This document shows, piece by piece, positions 12,701 through 22,100 of a stretch of DNA of 64,000 bases (position 1 is its first letter; every line of letters begins with the position of its first letter). The stretch is taken from contig NC_072791.1 of the NCBI RefSeq assembly GCF_028583425.1, forward strand, positions 192,734,311 through 192,798,310, given 5' to 3'. The notes beneath the pieces are model-generated. The model searched no databases and was not told the origin of the DNA. It saw only the letters and a program-made list of their open reading frames with translations. The stretch comes from Eublepharis macularius. Lineage: Eukaryota > Chordata > Lepidosauria > Squamata > Eublepharidae. The translations under genes and the position numbers were made by a program.

Positions 12701-15700
12701 CCCCCTCCCTCCATCTTGGCAGCATGGATGCAGGCCTTGTCCTGCAATCCATGTCCATCTTTAGACTAGATAGATAGTTAGGATCTGTCTCTCCTCCTTT
12801 CCTATCAGAGTATGGAATTCCTGCAATAAAGAACTCTTATTTCTTTCTAAATATAAACCAAGTGTAGGCTTTTGTTATTTTCACTCCTGCACACACACTA
12901 GCCAGCAGAACCAGCTCACAACCACCTATAATCACGCTTCCTATGCCTAATAATAGACTCTGATAACGCCCCAAAAGTGGAATCATTTAATTAGGTTTCT
13001 GGGGCCTACATAACGATTCGTTTATCAATAAGAACATAAAAAGAGCTCTGTAAGATCAAAGATCTATCAATCCCAGCGGTATCTTGTTTCCCACGCCAGC
13101 TAAAACATTCTCAGAATGACTCCAAGCTATAATATTATAGAAGAGGAAGCAAAAAATTGTATTTATCCACTTTCTCAACACAGTCCATAATTTTAAAAAC
13201 CTCAATCATGTCCCCTGTGTCAGTTTTTTAGTTCTAAACTTTAAAGCCCCATGTTTTAGCCTTTCTTCATAGGAAGGCACACTAATTCCTTGATCGTTCC
13301 CACAAATGGTCAGCTCAGGTTTCTTTCAGGGGAACCACATGTGAGGCAGCTTGAAGTGAGGATTCAGCATAGGAACTGCATACGCATCACCCTTGAGTGT
13401 GCATAGTGCCTATTCCAGAGGAGGGGGGGGGTACGCATGCCAAACTCCTCAACAAGTAAACTGCCCTTGCTAAGTAGAGGCACTGAAGATTTTAACACTA
13501 ATTTCCACATCTTGAAAGTCCTGCTAGATCATCATTTTATTGTTTGCTTATCATCCCACCAAATGCTTCTAATAATCTCATAAACAGGACATGAAAGCAA
13601 CAGACTTCTACTGTCAAATTAACCCAGCAACTGCTATCCAGAGATATACTGCCTCCGACTCTGGAGGTTCCACTTAGCTATTACAGCTAATCGCTGCTGG
13701 AAGACTTATTTGCCATTAATTTGACAAATCCCCCTTTAAATTCTAATCTCATAGCAGCATCACATCTAGCAGAAAATTTCATAAATTAATTGTGCATTTT
13801 GTCTTAAAAATTAGGTTTTTTTCTCTGCTGTCCTGAATCTTTGCCAATCAATGTTGGAAAGCTTAACTTCTTGGCTTTTCTTTTCCAAATATCTGAACCC
13901 CATCCTTGACTCTCATCTCGTAATGCTGTCAGATGGCTCCTACTCTTCTATAAACAAGGGCATTTAGGATTTCTGCTACTTCCAAGGCCAAATATTTATT
14001 GAATAAATAGGTATGTATTTCTAATGGCAATGCTTGATATTTTTCTGTTAAGTAACTATTAGTTACTGTAGAACACACATGTCAGTTTTACTGTTGACAC
14101 TGCTCTTCACCAGCACTAATGCAGAAGAAAGCTGTCAAGAAAGAACAAAAAAGATGCAAGGGCAATCCAGATAACTGAAATATCAGTCTCAAAGCAAATA
14201 TTGAGTTGGTGATAAGCTTTGAAAATAAAAGCTCATTTCTCTTGAAAAGAATATGACACTTTATAATTAAGAGCCTCAAAATGGAGGATAAAACCTACAA
14301 TCCATGGCCAGTTAATGGGCTGCCTTCTGCAAGATGATCCCGCCCATGCTGGAGTTTATCTGTTAAATCTTGACTTTAGGTGGTGCTTCAACAGGTTGCA
14401 ACACAAAGCAGAGCCTCTGAGGTGGTGGCACCAAGTTTATGGAACGCCCTTCCCAAAGAAAGTTCTTTCGGTACCTTCTTCAGCAGCCTTTAAGAGGACA
14501 GGAAATCCTCTGCCGCTAAGCTTGGTTTGCTTTCAGCCAGGGCTTTTTTTCTGGGAAAAGAGGTGGTGGAACTCAGTGCATTGCCCTTGGAGAAATGGTC
14601 ACATGGCTGGTGGCCCCGCCCCCTGATCTCCAGACAGAGGGGAGTTGAGATTGCCCCCCACAGCACTCAAAACTCCCCTCTGTCTGGAGATCAGGGCGTG
14701 GGTCCACCAGCCATGTGACCATTTTCAAGAGGTTCCAGAACTCCATTCCACCGCGTTCCTGCTGGAAAAAAGCCCTGCTTTTGGCTATCTCTGTTGGAAA
14801 CGGGAAATCACTGTTTAGAGGCTCTTTTCCTGACCTTCTTGCACTTCCCTGATCATTAAGTTTTGAGTGTCAGAGCACTGCTGCACAGTCTTATTGCTCC
14901 AGCTAGGCTTCTTAATGACACTTGTTTCCCCTAATCTTATACGTAGCATTGTTTGCCAGTCGTTCCTGCACAAGTTTCTCCCATGTTTTTTCAGACCACT
15001 TGTCTTGTGCATGCCTCTCTATGTTTATATAAATAATGACAAATAACTAAATTATTCAATAAATGCCTTTGGAAAAATTAAATAGCTTTCAAAACTGCCT
15101 TCTTGCTTATCTACAGTGCAGTCCTAAGCAGAGTTACACTCTTCTAAGCCCATTAATTTCATTAATTTCAATGAACTTAGAAGGGTGTAACTCTGCAGAG
15201 GATTGCATTGTTACAGATTTGCCCAGTATATGCTTTAAATACAACAAGTATTGGTTGACAAAATGCATTCCTTCAGTTAAAAGGTAAATGCCGTCCCCTT
15301 TGCAAGCACCAAGTCATTACTGACCCATGGGGGGACGTCGCATCACGACGTTTTCTTGGCAGACTTTTGTTACGGGGTGGTTTGCCATTGCCTTCCCCAG
15401 TCATCTGCACTTTACCCCCAGGAAACGGGGTACTCATTTTACCGACCTCAGAAGGATGGAAGGCTGAGTCAACAGTTCCAGCTTACCTTAGTAGTGGTTG
15501 TAAGGACCACATCATGCATTTACCAACCACATTTAAAATATTTTCCTTCAACATAAAAAAAAACTTCAACAGCTGTAATTGTTTCGCATCTTCAAAAATA
15601 TTAAACACAAACAATTAGAAAACATGCTTGTAAACTGATGTGAGATTGCTGCATTTTATATTGGGGAGGGAGCCATTTGCATGGAGTTACTTAGCAAGTG

Positions 15701-18700
15701 TTTCCAAAAAGTATAGTAAGTTTAGAATTGGGTCCTGTTTCAAAAGGCTTAAGGACCACTATGGTAAGGGATAATGTGGTAGCAGTGGCTGGCTGTAATG
15801 AGACTTCTGTTACTACCCTCTGAGCATGCAACATTCATTGATATTCTGTCTGTGGAAGGAAATGTCAACACAGTAATATTCATAACTAGGGCTTTTTTTC
15901 AGGGGGAACGAGGGGGAACGGAGTTCCGGAACCTCTTGAAAATGGTCACATGGCAGGTGGCCCCGCCCCCTGATCTCCAGACAGAGGGGAGTTTAGATGG
16001 CCCTCAGCAATCTAAACTCCCCTCTATCTGGAGATCAGGGGGCAGGGCCACCTGCCATGTGACCATTTTCTCTGAGGGCAACCCACTGAGTTCTACCACC
16101 TCTTTTCTCAGAAAAAAGCCCTGTTCATAACAGAGCCACAATTTATGTTGGATCAGGTCAGCTTGTCCGACAAAAGCATTCATAAGGAGGTTACAGGCAG
16201 GAAAAGGTATCCCTAAACTGCACTTTAGGATCTCTAACTTTATTCCTCTAACTTAGACCACCTTCTTCTTAACTCCAAATGTCCAAGACAATTGTTTTTC
16301 ACTTATGAAGGAAAAGGCACTGCAGGCCTATGCTAACTCTCTTACATCACATTGTCCAGACAGAGCTGAGCCATGACGTTGACAAGAGGGCTAGAGAGAT
16401 CCTCCTTGAGATAAATCCCACCTAATTTACAAGATCAAAACAACATTTTAGAGCTGGAAATATACCCTTCGCTAGTAGAAAGAAAGGCATAGTGTCTCAC
16501 AAGATTACTAGCTTATGTAGTCCTTAGATACATTCATTCGATTATATACAGTGGAAATTAAATACCCAACCTCAGTCTTCAAAGTTCCCAACACTATGGA
16601 GGAAGGGCAATCCCCACCAATGCCCTTTCCTGAGACCTCTGACCCTCAATTTGCCACTTATGCTGCTTCTGAGGGTCTCTGTCCCCCAGGAGCAGCATTT
16701 TGCGGAAATCGGTGGGCTGCAGTTGAAAGAGGGGGCCAGGAAAGTCCTGTTTCACTGAACTTGTGTGAGTGGGATATTTAGTCCTGATTAGACATGGGCA
16801 CAAACAGCATTACGAACAGAAAAAAACGACGAACAGCCCAATCTGCTGTTTGCGAACAAGCTGTTTGTGAGGCCCCATCCTAAACGAACAGGTTGTCGTT
16901 GCAAGCCTCCTTCGTTGCCTTCGGCAGCCATTCATCAAGCCAGACAGTCTGGCACCTGCAATCAATCCCCTTGGCAATCTACAATTAATCCCCTTTCCTT
17001 TTGGCTTTAACCCTTCAAAGTACTTCCAACAGAGAGTCCCATTTTTGCCACTGTGACGAGAAAATGACAGCCAACGGGGAGACCCGTGGAGCATGCCTTT
17101 CCTGGGGTGCAATCTCTCTGAAACTTGGGGGTCTTCAGAGGACAGTGAGGACTATGTCCCCTGCAAATTTGGTGGGTATTGGCCATTGGGAGGGTCACTT
17201 TTGTAACCCCTCAAACTAGCAGCCAGCAGACACTGCTGTTTTTGCCAGGACAAGGCCCTTTAAACTATCAGCTGGCAGGCGGCGGGGGTGGGTGGGATTA
17301 AAGGGCCAGGTAAGTGGGTTTGAGGGGAGGGGGGCTAAGTGGGGGGGGGTTAGGAGTGATTCTGGCCCCCACGAACAACAAACAATGAACATGTTCAGGA
17401 ACAGTTCATGTTCATCCATATTCGTTGTTCGTGAATGGCAACGAATGATGAACAGGGTGTTCGGGTTTTTTTCTATTCATGCTCATGTCTAGTCCTGATC
17501 CAATCCCACATACTACATAAAATATATATTTGCCTCTATTTTTCCAGTAACAAACATTGGTCATGGCATATTCTTATCCTCAGATACAGCAGCTACAGGG
17601 CTGTGAAAAAGACAACTGTGATGTGATAAACAGTCTTGTGAATTGACAAAGAGAATGAATGATATATGATTCAGGAAGTCATGGGTTCCTCTTCCACCAA
17701 TTCACTTAACTGCATTAATCAAGCCTTTATTTTGCAGGCTCAGTCCTTCCATCTGTAAAAGGGGGATAATACTGGCTAACCTTGCAATGTTGTTGTAAGG
17801 ATTACTGATATAATCAGTAATTCTGGAACAATTTTAAGAAGTGGGACTTCAAAGAGTAACAAAGATATCGTGGCAGAAGCTTTGCAGGCAAAAAATCCTA
17901 ATTTTTCAGCTGCATCTGAAGAAGGAATTGCCTGCATATTCTACGTGTCTAGAACAATGAACAACAGTAAGTCTGATAGTCCTAAATAATATTCCAGAAA
18001 CCTAGAAAGATGCAGCCATAGTCCTGATTCCTAAATGAGGGAAAAGATAAAACCGGTATTGAATTGTACAGGCCTTATCCATGTTATATACTGTCTGTAG
18101 AAAATCAAAGCAAGTTGGCACAACAGTAAGTCCTGGTAAGATCAACAGAATTTGCTCCCCAGTATATATGTTTATATATCCTTGGCATTAGTAGCATAAT
18201 TCAAGATTTTGACTTGGAGCATTAAAGCATTTCCTCAGATGGAAAGATTCCTGTCCTCAAAGTGTGATTTTCTCACCTCCCCCTCCTGTTCCAGCCCAAG
18301 ATGCCCCTGAAATGCTACACCTGGGGTGGTGGTGGTCCCTGTCCACCAGAAGCAGTTTCAGGATGAAATCTGCTTTGGACTCAGAGCACAACTGACAGCA
18401 GCCAAAAACAAACCATGAAGGTCATAAATTCTGAGGTGAATGTGAACAGGCAGATGGCTGTTCAAAACACTGATTGTAGCCTTGTCAAAGTACATTACCT
18501 GTTAATGCAGGTGCACTTTTCACCTGAAAGGATACCTTACATTGACATGTGCTGGTATCTGGATAATGTCACCCCAGTGGTCCTACAGACCCAATGGTTC
18601 TACACCATTGCTCAGCAATGTCAACAAGACAACTTGAAAAACAAACATCAACTCCATTTAACCAACCATTTGCTTCAAAAAATACCAGCAGACGTCAGTC

Positions 18701-19188
18701 TTGTTTCAGAGTTTGTGCATGTTAAATCCAGTGGAAAGAAAAGCAACTGGGAAGAGCTTTAACCGGCACAGGATTACATGTTTTGGGTCTGTCCTCTGTT
18801 ATCTTACCTCTTGAAGGAAATAATACAACGCACATAACAAGCAAAGACAGCAAAAGGCATGAGACGGCTCCAGCTACGATTTTCATCCGAATCTGCAGGA
18901 TAGAAACCAATTACAATTTATGTCTTTCCTGAAAGCAGAAAAGCTTTGTAGCTTCTGCTGTAGCACATTCCTCCTCCTCCCAAGACAATAGTATTTCAGC
19001 AACAGTCTGGACGAAGCGCGCCAACAGCAGACGGTCTCCTCGATGCATATGAGGAATAGCTGTTGTTTCTTTTTCCTTTAAGAAGCATGTGTTTCCCTCA
19101 GATATTTCCTCACAATAGATGCATTCTTTCAAAAAGCTGAAAACTAGATTTAAGTTAGGTTTGAGGTTTCTTTTTTACAGACCTTCAT
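601..19188 (-). CDS. FAP: FAP gene, exons 1-8, 3'-partial
   Basis: Fibroblast activation protein alpha, a type II membrane serine protease (prolyl endopeptidase/dipeptidyl peptidase) of the DPP4 family, acting at the cell surface as a dimer (family knowledge). Coding segments: 19183-19188 (tentative), 18808-18892, 6191-6289, 4726-4820, 4552-4626, 3333-3385, 2056-2128 and 601-721. They join in frame to about 202 codons. The product has a short cytosolic N-terminus, one membrane helix, then the first blades of the beta-propeller. Exon 8 reads AYVYQNNIYLKQ and NGIPDWVYE, which matches FAP and not DPP4 (AYVWNNDIYVK). The next exon, outside the window, should carry the substrate-binding Glu pair. 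The hydrolase domain is also outside. No stop or frameshift is seen. Confidence 0.95.
1011..1600 (+). mobile_element. hAT-like element fragment with GGGCC-rich minisatellite
   Basis: It opens with CAGGGCTTTTCTTCTGGG and AAGTGGTGGAACTCAGT, the same left end as the MITEs at 14538 and 15887. A hairpin TGACATCACTTCC/GGAAGTGATGTCA at about 1107-1135 follows, then several imperfect copies of a roughly 20-40 bp unit such as GGCCTGATCCTGGCCATTT (1205-1585). No matching right end was found, so the element appears truncated. It lies in FAP intron 7. Confidence 0.55.
2056..2128 (-). CDS. FAP: FAP exon 7
   Basis: 73 nt, phase 2 to phase 0; acceptor TTGGTAG, donor GTCAGT. It encodes VFAKEYELPHNIQYISWSPS then GHKL, matching human EFVRGNELPRPIQYLCWSPV and GSKL. 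Confidence 0.94.
2877..3088 (-). repeat. 5S rRNA-derived SINE
   Basis: On the minus strand it reads CTGATCTCATCAGATC, then GTAGCTGAGCAGGGTTTGCC, then TTGGTTCGTAATTGGAAGG. This follows 5S rRNA (CTGATCTCGTCTGATC, GAAGCTAAGCAGGGTC, CTGGTTAGTACTTGGATGG). The 3' body includes GGCAAACCACTTCTG. The head is 5S-derived, so the element is of SINE3 type. It lies in FAP intron 6. Confidence 0.7.
3333..3385 (-). CDS. FAP: FAP exon 6
   Basis: 53 nt, phase 0 to phase 2; acceptor TTTTTTCAG, donor GTAAGG. It encodes LWRYSYTASYHIYDLIH, matching human LWRYSYTATYYIYDLSN. It is a short beta-propeller exon. Confidence 0.95.
4552..4626 (-). CDS. FAP: FAP exon 5
   Basis: 75 nt, exactly 25 codons; acceptor TTTCAG, donor GTAAAA. 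It encodes SKVKATNYALSDDQNF and MLLESNYSK, matching human KSVNASNYGLSPDRQF and YLESDYSK. Confidence 0.94.
4726..4820 (-). CDS. FAP: FAP exon 4
   Basis: 95 nt, phase 1 to phase 0; acceptor CTTAAG, donor GTATGT. It encodes NEYLHQTAEDDVILYNVESG and QSVTLLTNSTL, matching human QEYLHQSADNNIVLYNIETG. The length is the same as the human segment. NST is a potential N-glycosylation site. Confidence 0.95.
5351..5434. repeat. Hairpin MITE copy
   Basis: Imperfect inverted repeat running from AGTGCAATCCTAAGCAAAGG to TTTAGGATTGCGCT, with a central TTGAAGTCAAT. It is one of about ten copies of an 85-100 bp palindromic family in the window. Confidence 0.75.
6191..6289 (-). CDS. FAP: FAP exon 3
   Basis: 99 nt, phase 1 to phase 1; acceptor TCTAAAG, donor GTAAGT. 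It encodes QHNQEDDLHSLTLEEYLNGD and YQYKTYSPYWVS, matching human LTLKDILNGTFSYKTFFPNW. This is the start of the extracellular domain. Confidence 0.93.
6413..7178. mobile_element. hAT-type element, TAGACATGGGCA family, copy 1
   Basis: Terminal inverted repeats TAGAGACGGGCACGAAC and GTTCGTGCCCATGTCTA are flanked by a perfect 8-bp duplication GTCACAAT (6405-6412 and 7179-7186). The interior holds CAGCAATCAATTCCCCTGGC and several GAACC/GGTTC blocks. It has no convincing transposase frame, so it is non-autonomous. It lies in FAP intron 2. Confidence 0.88.
7658..7925. mobile_element. Palindromic interspersed repeat with 12-bp TSD
   Basis: Two arms of about 130 bases in head-to-head orientation, joined by a short spacer at about 7808. 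Each arm holds TTAGTCTTAAAGGTGCTACT, GGACTCTTTTTGAT, AAGCTTTCGAGAATCAAG and TCTTCGTCAGATGCAT. It is flanked by ATTTGGGTCAAT at 7646-7657 and 7926-7937. The inverted structure with a long TSD recalls Penelope-like elements, but no protein is present to prove it. Confidence 0.75.
8304..9880 (-). mobile_element. ORF1-only (HAL1-like) L1 insertion
   Basis: Flanked by a 16-bp target duplication AAGACTAACCAATTTT (8288-8303 and 9881-9896). On the minus strand: a GC-rich 5' region with GCCATGTCGG, ORF1 (9503 down to 8599), then about 290 bases of 3' UTR ending in GAAAATAAAAAATTATATA and an A-run. No endonuclease or reverse transcriptase sequence is present, so mobility would depend on a partner L1. 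Confidence 0.82.
8599..9503 (-). pseudogene. L1 ORF1 protein with one frameshift
   Basis: Two overlapping frames. The first (9503-9249) begins MATKKQSPALGKSVSAALK and has heptad-like residues (VDKLNETDQRVGLIES) of a coiled coil. The second (9252-8599) gives EARWATSKYAMKRQLPREII, KDVPFLVRKRRFKYKKFAAL and KYKWLFPEGIWFSH, typical of the L1 ORF1p C-terminal nucleic-acid-binding region. The frame changes at a run of seven G (C on the plus strand, about 9286-9292). It is otherwise open, so this is either a young copy or a homopolymer sequencing error. Confidence 0.78.
10491..10806 (+). repeat. Sauria-type tRNA/BovB SINE
   Basis: It starts AGCCCCGTGGCGCAGAGTGG, with a B-box-like GAGTTCGATCCTGG, then a body with GGCAATGGCAAACCACC and AAAACGTCGTGATGCAAC, and a BovB-like tail ATGGGTCAGCAATGACTTGG to CTACCTTTACC. 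It lies in FAP intron 2. Confidence 0.82.
11560..11800 (+). repeat. tRNA-derived SINE with repeated tail
   Basis: It has a GGTGCGGTAGCTAGAATGCC head, a B-box-like GGTTTGAATCCC, and a core with AGGGCTGTTGTGAGGATAA. The tail has about three tandem copies of TATAAATGAAATTA. Confidence 0.75.
12050..12475. mobile_element. GC-rich hAT-like element with CRE palindrome
   Basis: Possible ends CAGGGTTGGATCG and CTGGCAACCCTA, with imperfect flanks GATCCAAC/GATCCAGT. The interior holds an inverted pair around CGGCCAGC…GCTGGCCG and a perfect CRE octamer TGACGTCA (12377-12384) in a hairpin GTGATGATGTCAC/GTGACGTCATCAC. Several open frames here are GC-rich artefacts. Confidence 0.5.
12480..12960 (+). repeat. 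Possible solo LTR
   Basis: Pyrimidine-rich single-copy sequence ending in CCTGCAATAAAGAACTCTTA (poly(A) signal) and a T-rich downstream part, resembling the U3-R-U5 layout of a Gypsy-type LTR. I could not define TG…CA ends or a target duplication. Confidence 0.3.
14538..14777. mobile_element. hAT MITE, CAGGGCTTTTTTTC family, copy A
   Basis: A 240-bp near-palindrome with ends CAGGGCTTTTTTTCTGG and GGAAAAAAGCCCTG. Arms include GTGGTGGAACTCAGTGC, AATGGTCACATGGCTGGTGG and CTGATCTCCAGACAGAGGGG. Flanks CTTTCAGC/CTTTTGGC match at six of eight bases. It lies in FAP intron 2. Confidence 0.8.
15115..15210. repeat. Hairpin MITE copy
   Basis: Inverted repeat from AGTGCAGTCCTAAGCAGAGT to CTCTGCAGAGGATTGCATTG. 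The centre holds a duplicated TTAATTTCA. Confidence 0.8.
15282..15476 (-). repeat. Sauria-type SINE, 3' part
   Basis: Minus-strand copy beginning at its tail: GGTAAATGCCGTCCCC, CATTACTGACCCATGG and ACGACGTTTTCTTGG, then GTGGTTTGCCATTGCC and TTTACCGACCTCAGAAGG. The tRNA head is missing. Confidence 0.78.
15887..16123. mobile_element. hAT MITE, CAGGGCTTTTTTTC family, copy B
   Basis: Near-palindrome from TAGGGCTTTTTTTCAGGG to CAGAAAAAAGCCCTG. It is flanked by a perfect 8-bp duplication TTCATAAC (15879-15886 and 16124-16131), which places the family in the hAT superfamily. The arms share CTGATCTCCAGACAGAGGGG with copy A. Confidence 0.88.
16789..17491. mobile_element. hAT-type element, TAGACATGGGCA family, copy 2
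   Basis: Ends TAGACATGGGCACAAAC and ATGCTCATGTCTA, perfect 8-bp duplication GTCCTGAT (16781-16788 and 17492-17499). The interior is shared with the copy at 58705: CAAGCCAGACAGTCTGG, CAACAGAGAGTCCC, CTCTGAAACTTGGGG and CAAATTTGGTGG. No intact transposase was recognised. Confidence 0.88.
17690..17860 (+). repeat. MIR (CORE-SINE) fragment
   Basis: It contains CTCAGTCCTTCCATCTGTAA, AAGGGGGATAATACTGGC and TTGTTGTAAGGATTA, the classic MIR core. It is an ancient amniote repeat, in FAP intron 2. Confidence 0.75.
18808..18892 (-). CDS. FAP: FAP exon 2 (membrane anchor)
   Basis: 85 nt; acceptor CTGCAG, donor GTAAGA, ends phase 1. It encodes IRMKIVAGAVS then CLLLSLLVMCVVLFPSR, a signal-anchor helix matching human VFGVATSAVLALLVMCIVLR. 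A basic residue precedes the helix, consistent with type II topology. Confidence 0.92.
19183..19188 (-). CDS. FAP: FAP exon 1, candidate start (Met-Lys)
   Basis: GGGAAAATGAAG followed by GTCTGT. In the DPP4/FAP family, as I remember it, exon 1 contributes only Met-Lys. Joining these two codons to exon 2 gives MKIRMKIV, which aligns residue for residue with human MKTWVKIV. The donor GTCTGT is weak and the 5' UTR cannot be confirmed. The alternative is the in-frame ATG at 18884-18886 inside exon 2. Confidence 0.5.
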
Positions 19189-20025
19189 TTTCCCAAAAGT
19201 GTTGTAAAAGATTCCTAGCTTTCCTTCTCTTCTGGATGTGGGACACTGGACCTCCGAAAACAGTTTTCAGCAGCGTCAGCTTTCTCAGAAGGAGGCCAAA
19301 TCTCAAGCAGGCTTTTACCGTGCCAAATTTCAAAGGTTTTTCCATAAAATTAGAAACAGATTTTTGAGGGCGTTCTCAGACCTGAAATGAACTGTGGGTG
19401 GTTGCAACGGGCTTTAGGTTGTATCATCCCCCCGTTCATGTAAATTATGACCCAAATCTGCTTACATGATGGGTTTGTGGGTTTTATGACTCAACACTAA
19501 ACGGGATATGCGACTTTGTTCTCTGCAAAAGCATTTATAGTGTCTTTTTGGCATTATGTAAAGATTCATGTCTTATTTAAATGATGGATTCATAGTAGTG
19601 CAACAAACTAATGAAAAAATACATATATAATGCACACACATGCACCAAGGCTTCCGCAAGAGAACTGAGCTTGCAGAAATAACTTTTACCATCTTTATCT
19701 CCCCCCAACAGCTTCCAGAGTCTCCTCCCCTCAACGCTGCAGGAGGGTGGGAATTCTGCAAAAAAAGTATCCTATGGAGCATGGGGTGGGGGAGCAGCAA
19801 AGGGAAAATCTGCTAAAATTTCCCCAGGCCACTCTTGCTCCCATTTTCCTCTTGATGTACTGTGATACACAGCATATTATTCTGGAAGGTTGCTGGATGT
19901 TTAGCAGCAAGTTTAGGTAGTGGTAAAAATCATCTTCACAAATTGCAATGCACTTTAAATTGGTTACTCCTCAAAATCAACTCAGAGACTGTAGCTGGTA
20001 CAGAACTCCATGGCTCCATCTATCA

Positions 20026-21010
20026 TAGGGTTGCCCGGTTCCCTTACCCTCCAGATGGGAGACGGGAGACCTGGCATTCACCTTTTAAGCTGTCTTTGCG
20101 TGCAGGGCCGGCGCGCCCATAGAGGCCAGGTAGGTGGTGGCCTCAGGCGCGAGGGTCCTAGAGAGGCGCCGGAGGGGGTGTCGGGGGTGGAGGCGCGCAC
20201 CGCAGAGCTGGTGTGGCTGGCCCGCAGCTGCTGCAGCCAGCCAGCCCCATGCCGCTGCCACCACCGCCACACGCCCCCAGCCGGGCGCAGCAGCCACGAG
20301 CTGCTGCCAGAGCAGCGTGTGGAGCGCGGAGCAGCCTCCGCCCGCCACCCCAGCCATCCGCCGGCGAATGCCCCGGCTTGTACTGCGCGATGACATCATC
20401 GTGTGATGACATCATCACTCACTCTGTGGCGCGCGTGGGGGGGGGGTTGCCGCAGGTGCCAGAGACCTGGCGCTGGCAGTGTTTGCATGCAAGCTTTGTG
20501 CGTGCTCCCAGGCTACACAATGATGTCTCTTCTGGGAAGTGACATCATCGTGCAGGCCACGTGCTGCCCCTGGGAGCATGGCCACGCTCTGCAGTGCGCT
20601 GATTTTGGTCTTTGGGGCCAAATCGGGCACATTTGGGGCCGAAATCAGCCTACCACAGAGTGCTGGAGCACTGCTAGGACAGCATGATGGGCCCTGGAGT
20701 GCTCCTGCACTTCGCAGTGGGCTGATTTTGGTCCCAACAGGCCTGATTTGGCCTGCTGTGGAGCACAGGAGTGCTGCTGGGAGGGCCCTGGTGAGCGCCT
20801 GTGCTTCACAGTGGGCCAATTTAGGCACCAAATGGGCCCAATTTGGCCTGTTTGGGACCCAAATAGGCCCACTGCAGAGTACGGGAGTGCGCCTTGCCAC
20901 CTGGGAGCATGCCCGGGAGGCACTTCCCCTGCTAGCCAAGTAAGCAGGGGCGGGGAGTGGAGGGTGGGAGCAGGCAATTCCCCGCTGCCTGCAGGGGACT
21001 GGCAACCCTA
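20026..21010. mobile_element. hAT-like element with TAGGGTTGCC ends and internal repeats
   Basis: Ends TAGGGTTGCCCGGT and ACTGGCAACCCTA, flanks ATCTATCA/ACCTATCA (seven of eight). The left half is very GC-rich. In the middle are paired TGATGACATCATC motifs (20385-20420) and GTGACATCATC (20540). The right half has imperfect GGGCC/TTTGGGGCC tandem units (20600-20880). Long open frames are compositional only. Confidence 0.7.
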
Positions 21011-21959
21011 ACCTATCAGGAGCTAGGTTATCCCATTCTGCAGCCACCCCATTAGTTACTGAGCACAATTGGCTATTACATACAAAGCCCTTCATGCCCT
21101 TGGTTCTTCGTATCTACAGAACTGCCTCTCCTATGCTCCACTACAGTACCTTCACTCATTTGAGCAGGGCCTTCTCCAGGTGCCAACCTGAAAATGGGCA
21201 AAGTTGATAACTGCCCACAGATATGCTTTCTCCATTGTGGCTCTCTTCTTACAGAATGGTCTGCCTGATAATGTTAGCAGTCAAACCCTACCCTCACACT
21301 AATAGGGACACGTATGAATATGGCCGTATCATAAACCCCTCCCCTCATGTGCTTCAAGCACAAGATATGTTGCCTGGCCCAGCAGAATGGTTCTCGATTC
21401 GGCTGGAAGGGGAAATTACTGGAATGTGAGTCATAGGTGAGGCTGACTAGCTACTCCACACCACAGATATGTGCACAGATTTAAAGAAAAAAGAGGTCTT
21501 CCAGGAGTTCCTGAGTTAATCTCATCCACACCCTTTCAGTCTTCCCCCTTCCTCCTCCCTAATCAAGGCTACTAAGGGACCTGATAGCCCTTCCTATCCA
21601 ACAAGGTTGCAGGTCATCAATCGCTTTTTTTACCTTTACTTACAGCCAAGAAGGTACAGTCAAGCCTTTCCCATTTTATTGTCTCACCTCTGGAGACAGC
21701 CATTAAGCTATTGTTTTGGGGGCAGAAGATGCAGCCCCAAGGTATGTCTCTCAGTATAATTGGACTGCCCTGCCATGTGCTCAGTGTGTGTCCTGGGATC
21801 CTATGCATACCCTCAGATGTGTGTGTGAGTCTTATTCTTGCCACGAAGCACTGGTCGCTCAGCCACTACTCTCTACTATCTCCTAAACTGGTAAATATTG
21901 CCTGACCCTGTACTCCTCTCCCTCTTCCTCCCTGTTTTCTAGTTAGCTCTGTGCGCATG

Positions 21960-22100
21960 TTGTGTATGATTTCTTGTGTGTTTGCTCTTACTATCCCTTT
22001 AATAAAACCATTCCTGTTGAACGCCTGCCCAGTTCTTTCAGAGCATTCTCTAAGGGAATGATCCCGGTATACATTGGTGGAGAGATCCCTAATTACCCCG
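21960..22100 (+). repeat. Possible LTR 3' end
   Basis: CCCTTTAATAAAACCATTCC (poly(A) signal), then about 70 bases to ACATTGGTGGAGAGATCCC, which resembles an LTR R-U5 boundary and the following leader. The 5' limit and target duplication were not found. Only a weak suggestion. Confidence 0.25.

Larger units (their letters stand above)
6290..18807. other. FAP intron 2 (12.5 kb, repeat-rich)
   Basis: Between the membrane-anchor exon and exon 3. Besides the elements listed separately I see unassigned AT-rich DNA at 10810-11550, 12960-14300, 16140-16780 and 17870-18800, with no recognisable exon in those stretches. Confidence 0.7.

Noticed and set aside
601..18892. Assignment of the left gene to DPP4
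   Set aside because: AYVYQNNIYLK, NGIPDWVYE, LVMCVVLFPSR and LTLEEYLNG follow FAP; DPP4 has AYVWNNDIYVK and a different membrane helix. Adjacency to IFIH1 also fits FAP.
20415..21095. A 226-codon minus-strand open frame and overlapping long frames on both strands
   Set aside because: The region is GC-rich and repetitive inside a hAT-like element; all frames stay open on both strands and show no protein family pattern.
21960..22100. An endogenous retrovirus provirus
   Set aside because: Only an LTR-like end with a poly(A) signal is visible; no gag, pol or env sequence follows, so only a weak LTR suggestion was kept.
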